Shown: positions 16,665 to 25,432 of the stretch, piece by piece
How the letters are laid out: each line of letters opens with the position of its first letter
How positions within the stretch are numbered: position 1 is the stretch's first letter
Assembly: GCA_965277435.1 (NCBI GenBank)
Contig: OZ255821.1
Coordinates: forward strand, 186,001-250,000
Source of the DNA: Bog-105 sp965277435
GTDB lineage: Bacteria; Acidobacteriota; Terriglobia; Bryobacterales; Bryobacteraceae
Direction: 5' to 3'
Length of the DNA: 64,000 bases
Notes under the pieces: model-generated
Told to the model about the DNA's origin: nothing
The model's database searches: none
The model's input: the letters and a program-made list of their open reading frames with translations, nothing else
Translations under genes and position numbers: made by a program

Positions 16665-17100
16665 CGAAGGTAGCGGCGGGGGAGGACTGGCTGATATGAT
16701 TTTCGGCTGTAAATGCTTCGTTCTATTGAGTTAACTTTTTTTACATTTTTTGTCACCGGCCGGCGCGGCGATCGATATCTGCTAAAAGTCGATGCGGATG
16801 TTAGCCTGAGCCGGCGTTGGTGCAGGCGGGGAAGCCGGCAGAAGCAGTCTGAGAACCGTTAAGAGTGCCGCTGCCGCCGTTATAAGCGAGTGCGACGGGC
16901 AAGCCAGTCTGCCGCTGTAGACAGTAGTGGGGCATTTTTGCCGAATAAGAGTTGTATCCCGCAGGACCAAGGTTGTCGTTGATGGCGTGGGGCCAGATGT
17001 AGGAAAGGCTGCCTTTGAGGCCGTATGAGACTAACCTTCAGATGTGACAGATGCGTCGTAGAAGCGCTTCGTGCGTGTTAACGGCGAGCAGCAAAGCGGG
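16665..17100 (-). other. Region without an intact gene; A-rich motif shared with the YSC84 end and an eroded reading frame
   Basis: On the minus strand at 16731-16756 the sequence reads GTGACAAAAAATGTAAAAAA then GTTAA. The YSC84-like gene ends with the near-identical GTGACAAAAAGTCGAAAAAA plus AGTTAA, and the distance to the micro-ORF ATG is exactly the same (91 nt) in both copies. Farther upstream (about 16790-17045) one minus frame lacks stops and reads ...GSLSYIWPHAINDNLGPAGY..., a weak echo of the SYTWSHAID strand of Oar-like receptors. It has no start codon and stops abruptly, so it is at best a remnant. Confidence 0.35.
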
Positions 17101-17559
17101 TTAGACCTGTTTGCCCGTGATGGCTGGAATCTGGTCGACCGTATCTACGCCCTTCACTGCACCAATTTGTTTGAGGATTCCGAGCTCATCGGAACTGCCC
17201 CAGCGCTCGATGATCTTGCCGTCTTTGAATTTCGCGATTTGCATACCGCGGATCTTTATCTTCTTTCCAGTAGCAGGAATGCCCAGGAAATTGCCTTTGT
17301 GGCTCCCGGTGGCGGTATAGGCCAGAGCCACATTGTCTTCGTCGGCCACTGCGTGTTCGGGCTTGATCTCGAGATCAGGAAATGCTTCGCGAAAGGCGGT
17401 GAAAAATTGAATGAACCCTTCGGGTCCATTGCCTTGGTCCGGGGCCGGATCGTGGTCGACCACATTGGGCGCGAAGATGTCGCGGAAAGCGTCCAGATTG
17501 CCTTTATTGATGGCTTCGCCCATTTTCTGGGCAGTTTGCATGTTCTGTTCTTTGCTCAT
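17101..17559 (-). CDS. SnoaL-like ester cyclase family protein
   Basis: A 152-residue single-domain protein of the SnoaL-like polyketide/ester cyclase (NTF2-like fold) family. Recognisable blocks are the N-terminal helix with NKGNLDAFRDIFAPNVVDHD, the middle FFTAFREAFPDLEIKPEHAV and the strand GSHKGNFLGIPATGKKIKIRGMQI ending in FKDGKIIERWGSSDELGIL (the W...D.LG pattern typical of the family). Members outside polyketide clusters have unknown substrates, so no reaction is assigned. It stands alone, 73 bp downstream of the methyltransferase gene on the same strand, and the two may be co-transcribed. Confidence 0.87.
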   Translation of the reverse strand: MSKEQNMQTAQKMGEAINKGNLDAFRDIFAPNVVDHDPAPDQGNGPEGFIQFFTAFREAFPDLEIKPEHAVADEDNVALAYTATGSHKGNFLGIPATGKKIKIRGMQIAKFKDGKIIERWGSSDELGILKQIGAVKGVDTVDQIPAITGKQV

Positions 17560-17632
17560 AATTCAGGTACATCCGTTGGATGCGGAAACGGGGAATTGTT
17601 TTCGAGCGAGAATGTCTGGCGATTCGTGAGAG

Positions 17633-18292
17633 TCAGACCTTTTTCGCAAACACCAGAAACTGTTTGCCTAAGATTTTCCAGGCGAAGGGCATTTGCAAAT
17701 AAAGCGAAACCAGAGCAGCAGGAACGGCACGGTGATTCACCATGGTGTAGGGCAGGAAACGCGCAATCACGCGTTCCACTTGAAACCCCTGCACGCGCAG
17801 GATCTCGGCCAGCGACGAATCCGTGAGAGCTAGGTGGTGATCCCAAAAATCCCAATAGGCGCCTCCGACAAAGCGTATATTGGGGCCCATAGCCATGAGA
17901 CGGCCACTTGGCTTCAAACAACGCTTCGCCTGCGCGAGCGTATTTCCCAGGGCTTGTTTCGACTCGAGGTGCTCAAAGAAATTACTGGTAAAAACCACGT
18001 CGAGCGTATTGTCCGGCAGGGGCCAGGTCGCCGAGCAATCCTGTTCAAAGAAGGTGATGTCGGGGTCGATCTGTTCTCTCGCCCGTGCATTTAAATCGAT
18101 TCCATACTTCTTCCGACAGACAACATTATTGATGAACTCGCCGTAGCCGCAACCGATGTCAAGTACGTCGGAGGTGGGGGCGATGTACTTAGAGAAGAAT
18201 TTGTTAATTAAGACTTTCCAAATTTCTTTCCGGTAGGAAATATGTTCGTTGAATCTCTGATTGTAAATAGCTTCTAGTTCGTTCGAACCCAT
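17633..18292 (-). CDS. Class I SAM-dependent methyltransferase
   Basis: A 219-residue protein with the Rossmann-type methyltransferase motifs: VLDIGCGYGEFINNV (motif I, GxGxG-like), YGIDLNARAREQIDPDI with the acidic residue of motif II, and LDVVFTSNFFEHLESKQAL (post-motif DVVFTSNFFEHL, as in Methyltransf_11/23). The C-terminal region around RVIARFLPYTM resembles methyltransferases acting on lipid or glycan intermediates, but no substrate can be named. The plus-strand GH106 gene begins about 290 bp away on the other side and is divergent. Confidence 0.88.
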   Translation of the reverse strand: MGSNELEAIYNQRFNEHISYRKEIWKVLINKFFSKYIAPTSDVLDIGCGYGEFINNVVCRKKYGIDLNARAREQIDPDITFFEQDCSATWPLPDNTLDVVFTSNFFEHLESKQALGNTLAQAKRCLKPSGRLMAMGPNIRFVGGAYWDFWDHHLALTDSSLAEILRVQGFQVERVIARFLPYTMVNHRAVPAALVSLYLQMPFAWKILGKQFLVFAKKV

Positions 18293-18579
18293 TGCACTCG
18301 TTTTGGCGAAAGCTCAAGTATAATCGACCGCCCGGTGTGCATCGGAACGGAGCTTCTTGGGACCTCGCGCGCACAACGGACTCGCCCTCTCGTGAAATCG
18401 CGCACGGCGCCCCAAACCGGCTGTGCGCTCGGCCCAAGTCCGCCGAAGTTCCTCTTTCGTCTGGTGGCGGGCCCAGAGGGCACCCCTCGCGGCCTGTGCT
18501 TGCTTTTGAGCGAGTTGAAACGGCCGTTCACGTCGTCGATGCGAAGGGGCCGGACCGCGTGTTACAGTGCTTACGGAAA

Positions 18580-21231
18580 ATGCTCTCTCGTGTTCTCCTG
18601 GCCGCAACTCTTATCGCGCAGCTCTCGCCAGGCGCGGATCTGGACAAGCTGCACCAATCGTTTCTACACCCGCCGGATGACGCGCGACTCATGATGCGGT
18701 GGTGGTGGTTCGGCGCTGCTGTTGAGAGGCCGGAACTGACCCGCGAACTGCACGTCATGAAAGAAGCCGGGATCGGCGGCGTGGAAATCCAGCCGGTATA
18801 CCCGCTGGCGCTGGATGATGCCACGGCCGGCATAGAAAATCGTCGGTATGGCTCGAGAGCTTTTCTCGATGCGCTTGCAGACGCCAATCGTACAGCGCGG
18901 TCGCTGGGTATGCGAGTGGATATTACGCTGGGCAGCGGCTGGCCATACGGCGGTCCAGATACCAGCGTTTCGCGGGCCGCCGGTCAGCTTCGCATTGAGC
19001 GTATTCCGGTGCCGGAAGGCACCCGCTCGCTGCCTTTGCCGGCGATGGAGAACGGAGAGCAACTCATTGCCGTCTTTCTCGGTGGACGCCAGATCACCAG
19101 CTTTCCCAACGGCCGCATCGAGATCGAGGAAGGCTTGAGTGGCCCCGACGCTCTCGAATTGTTCATTTCGGGCCGCACTGGCCAGCAGGTAAAACGCGCT
19201 GCTGTGGGAGCGGAAGGGTTTGTGCTGGACCATTACGATTCAGCCGCTATTCGTCAGCACCTCGAAGCTGTTGCCGAGCCTTTGCTGAGGGCTTTTGGCG
19301 ACCAGCCGCCCCACTCCGTTTTCAGCGATAGCCTGGAGGTTTACCTGTCGGACTGGACGCCCGACTTTCTGCGCGAATTCAAGCGCCTGCGCGGTTACGA
19401 TCTGACTCCGTATCTACCCGCGCTGGCGGACACGCTGCGACCCGAGTCGCTAGCCGTGCGCCACGATTGGGCCAAAACGCTAACCGAACTGGCCGAGGCG
19501 AACTACCTCACGCCGTTGCGCGAATGGGCACACGCTCACCATACGCTTTTTCGATCGCAGACTTACGGCGAGCCGCCGGTGATGCTGTCGAGCAATGCGC
19601 TGGTCGATCTTCCGGAGGGCGAGCACGGTCCATCATGGCGTCGCTTCAGCGCGGCTCGCTGGGCGTCTTCCGCCAGCCATCTCTATGGCAAGCCGGTCAC
19701 CTCCACTGAGACCTGGACGTGGCTCCACTCGCCTGCTTTTCGCGCTACGCCGCTCGACATGAAAGCGGAAGCGGACCGGCATTTCGTGGAAGGCATCAAT
19801 CAACTCGTCGGTCACGGATGGCCGTATTCGCCACCGAGCGCCGGCGAGCCTGGCTGGCGATTTTACGCCGCCGCTGCGTTCAACGAACACAATCCCTGGT
19901 TCGGCGTGATGCCCGACATCGCACGATACCTGCAGCGCATCAGTTTTCTGCTGCGACAGGGGCAATCCGCCAATGACATCGCCATCTATGTCCCTACCGA
20001 TGATGCCTGGGCTCACCTGCAACCGGGCAAGGTTGCTCTGGACGAAATGGCCGACACACTGATCGGCCCTTCGCTGGTTCCGGCAGTGCTCAACGCCGGC
20101 TATAACTTCGATTTTATCGACGATCCGGCCATCGCCAAAGTGGGCATTCCTTACAAGATTTTGGTCTTGCCGGGTGTGGAACGGATGCCGCTCGAGACGT
20201 TGCGCAATTTAGCGCAGTATGTGGCGAAAGGAGGGCATGTGATTGCGGTTCATTCGCTGCCGTCGCTTGCGCCGGGCTTCGCGGAGACATCGCAGACAGC
20301 CGAGATCGTCAAACTCGCTCGAACGTTCGGGCCGGCGGTAGAAGAAGGCCGGCTGCCACAAAGCCTGCGTGCGCTGCTGGCTCCTGATTTCGCAACCAGT
20401 AGGGAGGATGCGCCCGCGATCGGCTTCGTCCACCGCAAGCTGGCTGCGGGTGAAATTTACTTTGTTGCCAACATGTCGAATCGCCCGGTCGACACGGAGG
20501 CTTCTATTCGCGTGTCGCATCTCCGGCCCGGATACTGGAACGCGTTCACAGGTGAAAAGGCTCGGGCCGAGTTTTCGTCACAGCTCGATCGAACCAGGCT
20601 CAGCCTGCGTTTGGCTCCCTATGAATCGCGCGTGATTGTGTTTTCCGCGGACGCTCCAGAGGCAGCCACCTCGGCCCAAGCTGCGCCGGCATCCATCGAC
20701 TTGACCAGTGACTGGCAAGTGACTTTTACCGGACTGCATCGAAGCCTGCAAATGCCGCGGCTGCGCTCCTGGAGTGAGGACGAGACGCTGCGTTTCTATT
20801 CCGGCGCAGCCAAGTATCACAAGCAGATCGATCTGTCAGCGGACTTCCTGCGCGGCAAGCGCATCGTTCTCGATTTCGGCCCGGGAACCGCGGTCGATCC
20901 AGGGGCTGGCCAACCCACGGGCATGCGCGCCTTGCTCGAAGGTCCGGTGCGCGAAGCCGCCATCGTAACGATTAACCAGAAGCGCGCAGGCCCCGTCTGG
21001 TGCCCGCCTTTTGAGCTGGATATTACGCAGTACGTGACCGCCGGCTCGAACGATTTGGACATTACCGTAGGCAATACCGCACTGAATGAAATGGCCGGGC
21101 ACGCTTTGCCCGATTACCGGTTGTTAAACCTCCGCTACGGAGAGCGGTTTGTCCCGCAGGGTGTGGCGGATGTAAAGCCTCTACCGTCCGGGCTGCTAGG
21201 TGCGGTTCACCTGGTCGCGAAGTCTCGTTAG
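18580..21231 (+). CDS. GH106-like alpha-L-rhamnosidase / glycosyl hydrolase
   Basis: About 883 residues with a signal peptide (MLSRVLLAATLIAQLSPGA). The start of the mature part, HPPDDARLMMRWWWFGAAV and GIGGVEIQPVYPL, is the hallmark of the GH106 family (RWWW.G, GGVEI.P) of inverting alpha-L-rhamnosidases. The domain continues with RVDITLGSGWPYGGP and STETWTWLHSP. C-terminal beta-sandwich regions follow from about residue 690 (DWQVTFTGLHRSLQMPRL, then LDFGPGTAVDPGAGQPTG). The ORF opens at 18292 but the 96 codons before Met-18580 carry no secretion signal. The family is usually 800-1100 residues. It likely releases L-rhamnose from plant or bacterial polysaccharide in the periplasm; the exact linkage is not predictable. 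Confidence 0.85.
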   Translation: MLSRVLLAATLIAQLSPGADLDKLHQSFLHPPDDARLMMRWWWFGAAVERPELTRELHVMKEAGIGGVEIQPVYPLALDDATAGIENRRYGSRAFLDALADANRTARSLGMRVDITLGSGWPYGGPDTSVSRAAGQLRIERIPVPEGTRSLPLPAMENGEQLIAVFLGGRQITSFPNGRIEIEEGLSGPDALELFISGRTGQQVKRAAVGAEGFVLDHYDSAAIRQHLEAVAEPLLRAFGDQPPHSVFSDSLEVYLSDWTPDFLREFKRLRGYDLTPYLPALADTLRPESLAVRHDWAKTLTELAEANYLTPLREWAHAHHTLFRSQTYGEPPVMLSSNALVDLPEGEHGPSWRRFSAARWASSASHLYGKPVTSTETWTWLHSPAFRATPLDMKAEADRHFVEGINQLVGHGWPYSPPSAGEPGWRFYAAAAFNEHNPWFGVMPDIARYLQRISFLLRQGQSANDIAIYVPTDDAWAHLQPGKVALDEMADTLIGPSLVPAVLNAGYNFDFIDDPAIAKVGIPYKILVLPGVERMPLETLRNLAQYVAKGGHVIAVHSLPSLAPGFAETSQTAEIVKLARTFGPAVEEGRLPQSLRALLAPDFATSREDAPAIGFVHRKLAAGEIYFVANMSNRPVDTEASIRVSHLRPGYWNAFTGEKARAEFSSQLDRTRLSLRLAPYESRVIVFSADAPEAATSAQAAPASIDLTSDWQVTFTGLHRSLQMPRLRSWSEDETLRFYSGAAKYHKQIDLSADFLRGKRIVLDFGPGTAVDPGAGQPTGMRALLEGPVREAAIVTINQKRAGPVWCPPFELDITQYVTAGSNDLDITVGNTALNEMAGHALPDYRLLNLRYGERFVPQGVADVKPLPSGLLGAVHLVAKSR

Positions 21232-21237
21232 GGATCT

Positions 21238-23112
21238 TCAGTCCCTCTCTTTGGGAGTCGCTGGAATTGGTTGGACGGCGGTTAGCGGCTTGGTGATGAT
21301 ATCGAGCAAGTCCGGCTTATCTTCAACTCGCGCGAGTCGCGGATACTTCTCGCCATCATGATAATTCAAATCGACATTGTAGACGTAGCTATCCGCCTGC
21401 ACTACTAAATGGATCGGCTCCGCTGCGCCTTTGGCTTCTTTGAGTGCGGTCTTAAAAGTATCTGCTGAGAATACGCGCCCATTAATGGCCATGATCTTCT
21501 CACCTGGATATAGCTTTGCCTGATCCGCCGCTGAATGAACTCGCACATCCGAGATCGCGCCCTCCGCGCTCAAGCGCATACCAGCTGAAAACCAGCCATC
21601 CACAGTCTTGCGCTCGCTGAACAAGGCTTTCTCATAATCGGTAGGCTTATCGGTGTAAGTCAGTTTGTAACCGCCCTGCTCGATACCCGCCAGATCGGCA
21701 TGAGGGTTTAGCGTGGTGACTCGCTCATGCAGGAATCCGGCCCAGTCGTGCGGCACTACCTGATGCAAATCCTGCGCGAGTTCATCGACGGTATAAGGCA
21801 CGACCATGGGTCCGGTATTGCCGCCTTTCCCGACGAAGATCAACAGAAAATCATGCAGCGATTTCTGGTCATGGGTTAATTGCCGGATGTTGGTGTCGGC
21901 ATCGAGCCAGAGTAACTCGCCTTCCTGATAATAATCCTGACCACGACGCCAATCGGCCCAGGCCGGAATCCTGCCGCGCAGCACCGAGGCTGCGACGGCG
22001 GTGTCTTCGGTATTGCGCCACACGCGGCTGGCCCGGTTATCGAGTGTCGCCGCAGAATAAGCCAGCGCCTCCCGATATTGTTCCGGCGTGCGGAACCCGG
22101 AACGCGCCGCCAAAACATTCCCGAGATACTGCGTCATGCCTTCGTAGACCCAAAGCAACTGTCCCTTCATAGGGGCTGAATAATCGGCGGTTGCCAAGCC
22201 AGCCGGACGCCGGTACTTGCCGTTCCAGGAGTGGGTAAATTCATGTGCCAGCAAATCCGCTTCGAGCAGCGCGTGCTGATCGTCGGCGTATCCTTTCGCA
22301 CCGACGCCATTGTCGGACGATTGGTGATGCTCCAGTCCTTCCCCGCCCGCTACGTCAGACAAGGTCAGCAAAAAATGATAGCTGTTGTAGTGATGCGACC
22401 CGTACATCGCGAGCGCTTCATGCACCAGGTTGTTGGTTGCGATCAGGAACTTGGGCCGAAGATTGATGGCTTCGGCATCATCTCCCGCCACATCTAAATA
22501 GTGCTTTGGCGTAATGTCGGGCGCCAGCTGAATCTCTTTGAAATACTTACCGGTGAGGATCGGAGAGTCCTCCAGCATCTCCAGCGTGACCGGCTCAAAG
22601 CGCGTTAGTGTGTTGTCGCTGCCTGTTTTGGTCAGAGCGGTGCCCACGCCCCAACCCGTCGGCACTTTGATCGACGGCTCAATCTGAATATCGCGCACCG
22701 GAAGACCGTCTGGATAGAGCAGCAGCTTCTCCCATTCGAGCATCGCGAGCTTATCCGAGACACGCGACGTAACGATGGCGTCCACATGGACCTCGAGTTC
22801 AGTGGCATCGGCCGGCACGGTGACGTGAAAGGCGTACAGGTCCACATCGTCGCGCCGCCACGGGATGATCTGGCCACCGGCACGAAACACTACGTTTGTC
22901 ATGTTGTCTACCGGGCCTGCCGGCATGTGTGTTCCAGGAATCCATTTCGCCGCCGTCAATATGATGGGGCCGGGTTTTACGGGAATGCGAATATCGGCAT
23001 GCCAAAGTTTGCGCTGCGCCTCCGATAAGTCCGCTGTAATCGTAATCGGGCGCTCGGCCGCCAACACCGTCGCTGCCAACGACAGCAGCGCGAACAAGAA
23101 TCGAAATGCCAT
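21238..23112 (-). CDS. M61 family glycyl aminopeptidase-like protein with PDZ domain
   Basis: A 624-residue exported metallopeptidase. Signal peptide MAFRFLFALLSLAATVLAAE; N-terminal beta domain (residues 25-180); catalytic domain with LLAHEFTHSWNGKYRRP, where HEFTH gives two zinc ligands and the catalytic Glu, and LWVYEGMTQYLGNVLAAR, whose Glu is the third ligand (VYEG motif). A PDZ domain follows at about residues 510-590 (KLYPGEKIMAINGRVFSADT). This order is that of M61 enzymes, which cleave N-terminal Gly or Ala. The 3' end is convergent with GH106, leaving only 6 bp between the genes. Confidence 0.9.
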   Translation of the reverse strand: MAFRFLFALLSLAATVLAAERPITITADLSEAQRKLWHADIRIPVKPGPIILTAAKWIPGTHMPAGPVDNMTNVVFRAGGQIIPWRRDDVDLYAFHVTVPADATELEVHVDAIVTSRVSDKLAMLEWEKLLLYPDGLPVRDIQIEPSIKVPTGWGVGTALTKTGSDNTLTRFEPVTLEMLEDSPILTGKYFKEIQLAPDITPKHYLDVAGDDAEAINLRPKFLIATNNLVHEALAMYGSHHYNSYHFLLTLSDVAGGEGLEHHQSSDNGVGAKGYADDQHALLEADLLAHEFTHSWNGKYRRPAGLATADYSAPMKGQLLWVYEGMTQYLGNVLAARSGFRTPEQYREALAYSAATLDNRASRVWRNTEDTAVAASVLRGRIPAWADWRRGQDYYQEGELLWLDADTNIRQLTHDQKSLHDFLLIFVGKGGNTGPMVVPYTVDELAQDLHQVVPHDWAGFLHERVTTLNPHADLAGIEQGGYKLTYTDKPTDYEKALFSERKTVDGWFSAGMRLSAEGAISDVRVHSAADQAKLYPGEKIMAINGRVFSADTFKTALKEAKGAAEPIHLVVQADSYVYNVDLNYHDGEKYPRLARVEDKPDLLDIITKPLTAVQPIPATPKERD

Positions 23113-23569
23113 CTCTTAAAGATACGGGGCCAGGATCGGGAGAACGGTTTGGAGCCGGCTCAAAGAGTGGCTGAGAGCTTCTCCGCGCCTCTGAGAAGCT
23201 CCATCGTCTTCTGTCGTGAGTCTATGCAAGGCTCTGCGCAACGGCGCTCTGGCACGCCGCATCGGGCCAGCACATTGAAAGAAGCCCGCGAGACGCTGAA
23301 TTCTTATTTCGATTCGAGCGCTCGGTCTACAAACTCCATCAAGCGTCCGGCACGGCCAATCACCTCGACTGGCGTTAAATCGTATTCGGGCTCTTCGCGC
23401 TTCCAGGCCCGGTTTCGTCCCGGCGTGACCATGAGTCATGATTGAACGGTGCTTGTCGGAAGAAGGTTCTAGTGTTTGGCGATAGTCGAAGGGCGGCATC
23501 GTGCGGAAATTTTACTGGCGCCGATGAACCCAGAGTGGTCATAGTTTTTGAATTGGAAGAGAGGGCCCG
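23113..23569. other. 457-bp gap without a supported gene
   Basis: Divergent spacer between the M61 gene and the isochorismatase-like gene. Reading frames exist on both strands but show no family motif, no ribosome-binding site and no secretion signal. It probably carries both promoters; I see no clear hexamers. Confidence 0.5.
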
Positions 23570-24232
23570 ATGAAGCAAGCTTTTGGCATTTCTATTCCCG
23601 AAAAGCTTGAGGAGATTTGCGTGCCTTCGCGCGCGGCACTGATCGTTTACGACATGCAGGCCGGCATCGTCCCTCAGATCGAAACCGGCAGCGAGATCGT
23701 TCGCCAGTGCCAGGAACTACTGGCGGCCGCCCGTGCAGCAGGGTTGCGCATCTTTTTCACACGGCATATCTTTTTGCCCAACAAGGTAGCCGGTGTCGGA
23801 CAGTTGCGGCGTGCCATGGTGTGGCAGGGCAAGAACGAGCCCGGGGAGACGAAGCCTTTCTTCCTGCAGAGTTCCGCCGCCTGCCAAATTGTCCCTGAAC
23901 TGACGCCGCAAGCAGACGAAGTTGTTCTCGACAAGATCACTATGTCCGCCTTCGAGGGTACGTTTCTCGATCTTGCTTTGCGCGATGCGCAGATCGAGGC
24001 GTTCCTGATCGCAGGCATTGCGCTGGAAATCGGCATTGAGCCGACTATCCGGCAGGGACTTGATCTGAACTATATACCCATTGTGATTCCCGACGCATGT
24101 GGATCGAAGACAGAAGAACTGAAGCAGCGATCTCTTGTGACTTTGGCAGAGACGGGCGAGGTTCTATCAGCGAATACGTCGGAAGTGGCCGGACTGCTAA
24201 AGCGAAGGGGCAGGAACCTGATCGAGCAGTGA
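23570..24232 (+). CDS. Isochorismatase-family hydrolase lacking the nucleophilic Cys
   Basis: A 220-residue alpha/beta protein of the isochorismatase-like fold. The first catalytic Asp is in ALIVYDMQAGIV and the Lys in VVLDKITMSAFEGT. The third position, normally Cys in nicotinamidases and carbamoyl hydrolases (G.AT..CV..T), reads IAGIALEIGIEPTIR here, with Gly instead of Cys. True isochorismatases such as PhzD and EntB also lack this Cys, so the protein is more likely an isochorismatase-like C-O hydrolase than an amidase. No siderophore genes are nearby. The last 36 bases overlap the convergent cupin gene. Confidence 0.83.
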   Translation: MKQAFGISIPEKLEEICVPSRAALIVYDMQAGIVPQIETGSEIVRQCQELLAAARAAGLRIFFTRHIFLPNKVAGVGQLRRAMVWQGKNEPGETKPFFLQSSAACQIVPELTPQADEVVLDKITMSAFEGTFLDLALRDAQIEAFLIAGIALEIGIEPTIRQGLDLNYIPIVIPDACGSKTEELKQRSLVTLAETGEVLSANTSEVAGLLKRRGRNLIEQ

Positions 24233-24688
24233 GCTGAGATATTCGGAGACGCCGGGTTGCCCTTCACGAGGGGCCCAGCCAGCGAAGTCCTTATCGTTAG
24301 CGGCGACATAAGGTCCGAGTTTCACTTCGAAACAAATCGCATGTTCGCTCAACACAGCCATGGTGTGCCAGACACCGGGCTGGATGTCGATACCGATAGG
24401 ATCGCGGCCGAGCACGTCGACGGTTGTAACCTGACCGTGGTCATCGAAGGTGAAGAACGCGACAGCACCCGAGAGGATCAGAAACGACTCACTCTTTGGC
24501 GGATCGAGATGGCGGTGCGGCGCAATGTAGGTACCGCGCAGCATGACGTTTAAAAAGCGATGCGGGTTCTCTTCCATGCTGCGATGGAAATTATGATTGG
24601 TACGCAGGCGCGGCGAGTGGCGGGCGCGCTCCAGCAGATCTTCGAAGAGAGCGGATGTAAGAAATTGTAAATCGCCGAGCGCCATCAC
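24197..24688 (-). CDS. WbuC-family cupin-fold metalloprotein
   Basis: A 163-residue protein whose order of motifs matches WbuC: N-terminal helix, R-ARHSPRLRTNHNFH, then NPHRFLNVMLRGTYIAPHRH (metal-ligand His pair), PPKSESFLILSGAVAFF (conserved Glu), and PGVWHTMAVLSEHAICFEVK, closing with GPYVAANDKDFAGWAPRE, the signature WAP.E tail. WbuC genes usually sit in O-antigen clusters; here the gene is alone, convergent with the isochorismatase-like gene. Likely a metal-dependent enzyme of unknown reaction. Confidence 0.85.
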   Translation of the reverse strand: MMALGDLQFLTSALFEDLLERARHSPRLRTNHNFHRSMEENPHRFLNVMLRGTYIAPHRHLDPPKSESFLILSGAVAFFTFDDHGQVTTVDVLGRDPIGIDIQPGVWHTMAVLSEHAICFEVKLGPYVAANDKDFAGWAPREGQPGVSEYLSSLLDQVPAPSL

Positions 24689-24696
24689 ACTTGAGC

Positions 24697-25401
24697 TTAA
24701 AGGATGTTGATGGCGCGCGCGGCGAGGATGGCGAGAGTGGCCAGCGAGATCGAACTTTGCACCATCATGAGCACTTTGGCCCAGCGCGACATGACGGGAA
24801 CGTCGGTTGGAGAGAAAGCAGTGCTGGTATTAAACGCGAGAAACAGGTAGTCGACAAAACCGGGTTTCCAACCCTGGTAGCGCGAAGCGATGGAGGGGGG
24901 AAGGCTCATCTGTGGAAACAGGAAGTCGCCTACTGTATGAAATTCACGATTGTCGCGAACATGCGGTCCTCCGGCATCCAGACGCCAGTACCAGGACGCG
25001 AAGACAAGGATGTTGCAGAGCCAGAGTGCGATGGCGGCGCGCAGCAATTCGGTAGGCGTTTCCCGCTTGCCGGGTAATCCTCCGATGAGCATGCCGAGTG
25101 ACCAGATCATGGAGACAGTCACGGTGGCCGAAAGGCTGAGTCCGAGGAAGAAGTTCAGGCGGGCGCGGCCGGCGCGGCGGGCGGCCACGGTCGGAACCAG
25201 GAGTATTGCCAGAACAACCAGCAACAGCCAGTTCGGGCCAGGAGTGAGCCGTTCAGGAAGCGCGAAATACAGTGAACCAATGGCGAAGAGGGCGATGATC
25301 GCGGGCCAGCGTGTAGCCGCGGCAGTGCGCGATTTGCGCGGTTGAGGACTGGGAGTCTTAGATGAAGCCACGCTTTCGATGAGTGTACGACGGCCACGCA
25401 C
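24697..25401 (-). CDS. DUF1345-like membrane protein
   Basis: About 234 residues with roughly five or six membrane segments. The conserved block near the C-terminus, FVDYLFLAFNTSTAFSPTDV followed by VMSRWAKVLMMVQSSISL, corresponds to the 'FT.TSDV ... H...S' region of DUF1345 proteins, with substitutions. The frame continues upstream to 25641, but that part is antisense to the deformylase gene and reads as low-complexity; GTG at 25401 is the preferred start. It is divergent from def with about 30 bp between starts, so the promoters overlap. Confidence 0.68.
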   Translation of the reverse strand: MRGRRTLIESVASSKTPSPQPRKSRTAAATRWPAIIALFAIGSLYFALPERLTPGPNWLLLVVLAILLVPTVAARRAGRARLNFFLGLSLSATVTVSMIWSLGMLIGGLPGKRETPTELLRAAIALWLCNILVFASWYWRLDAGGPHVRDNREFHTVGDFLFPQMSLPPSIASRYQGWKPGFVDYLFLAFNTSTAFSPTDVPVMSRWAKVLMMVQSSISLATLAILAARAINIL

Positions 25402-25432
25402 ACGAAGAAAGACCGGGTACGCTGAAGGCGAG

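Noticed and set aside
16782..16970. Protein-coding gene on the minus strand ending IRIDF
   Set aside because: Low-complexity Ala/Pro/Leu sequence without a ribosome-binding site; the neighbouring frame is equally open. Treated as a remnant region.
18292..18579. N-terminal extension of the GH106 protein
   Set aside because: The 96 codons before Met-18580 are Arg/Pro-rich and lack similarity, while a clear signal peptide starts at 18580.
23116..23499. 127-codon ORF in the M61/isochorismatase spacer
   Set aside because: Arg-rich, no family motif, and the plus-strand frame is also open; typical GC-rich spurious ORF.
24691..25077. Plus-strand ORF opposite the DUF1345-like gene
   Set aside because: Shadow frame of the membrane protein; no motif and poor composition.
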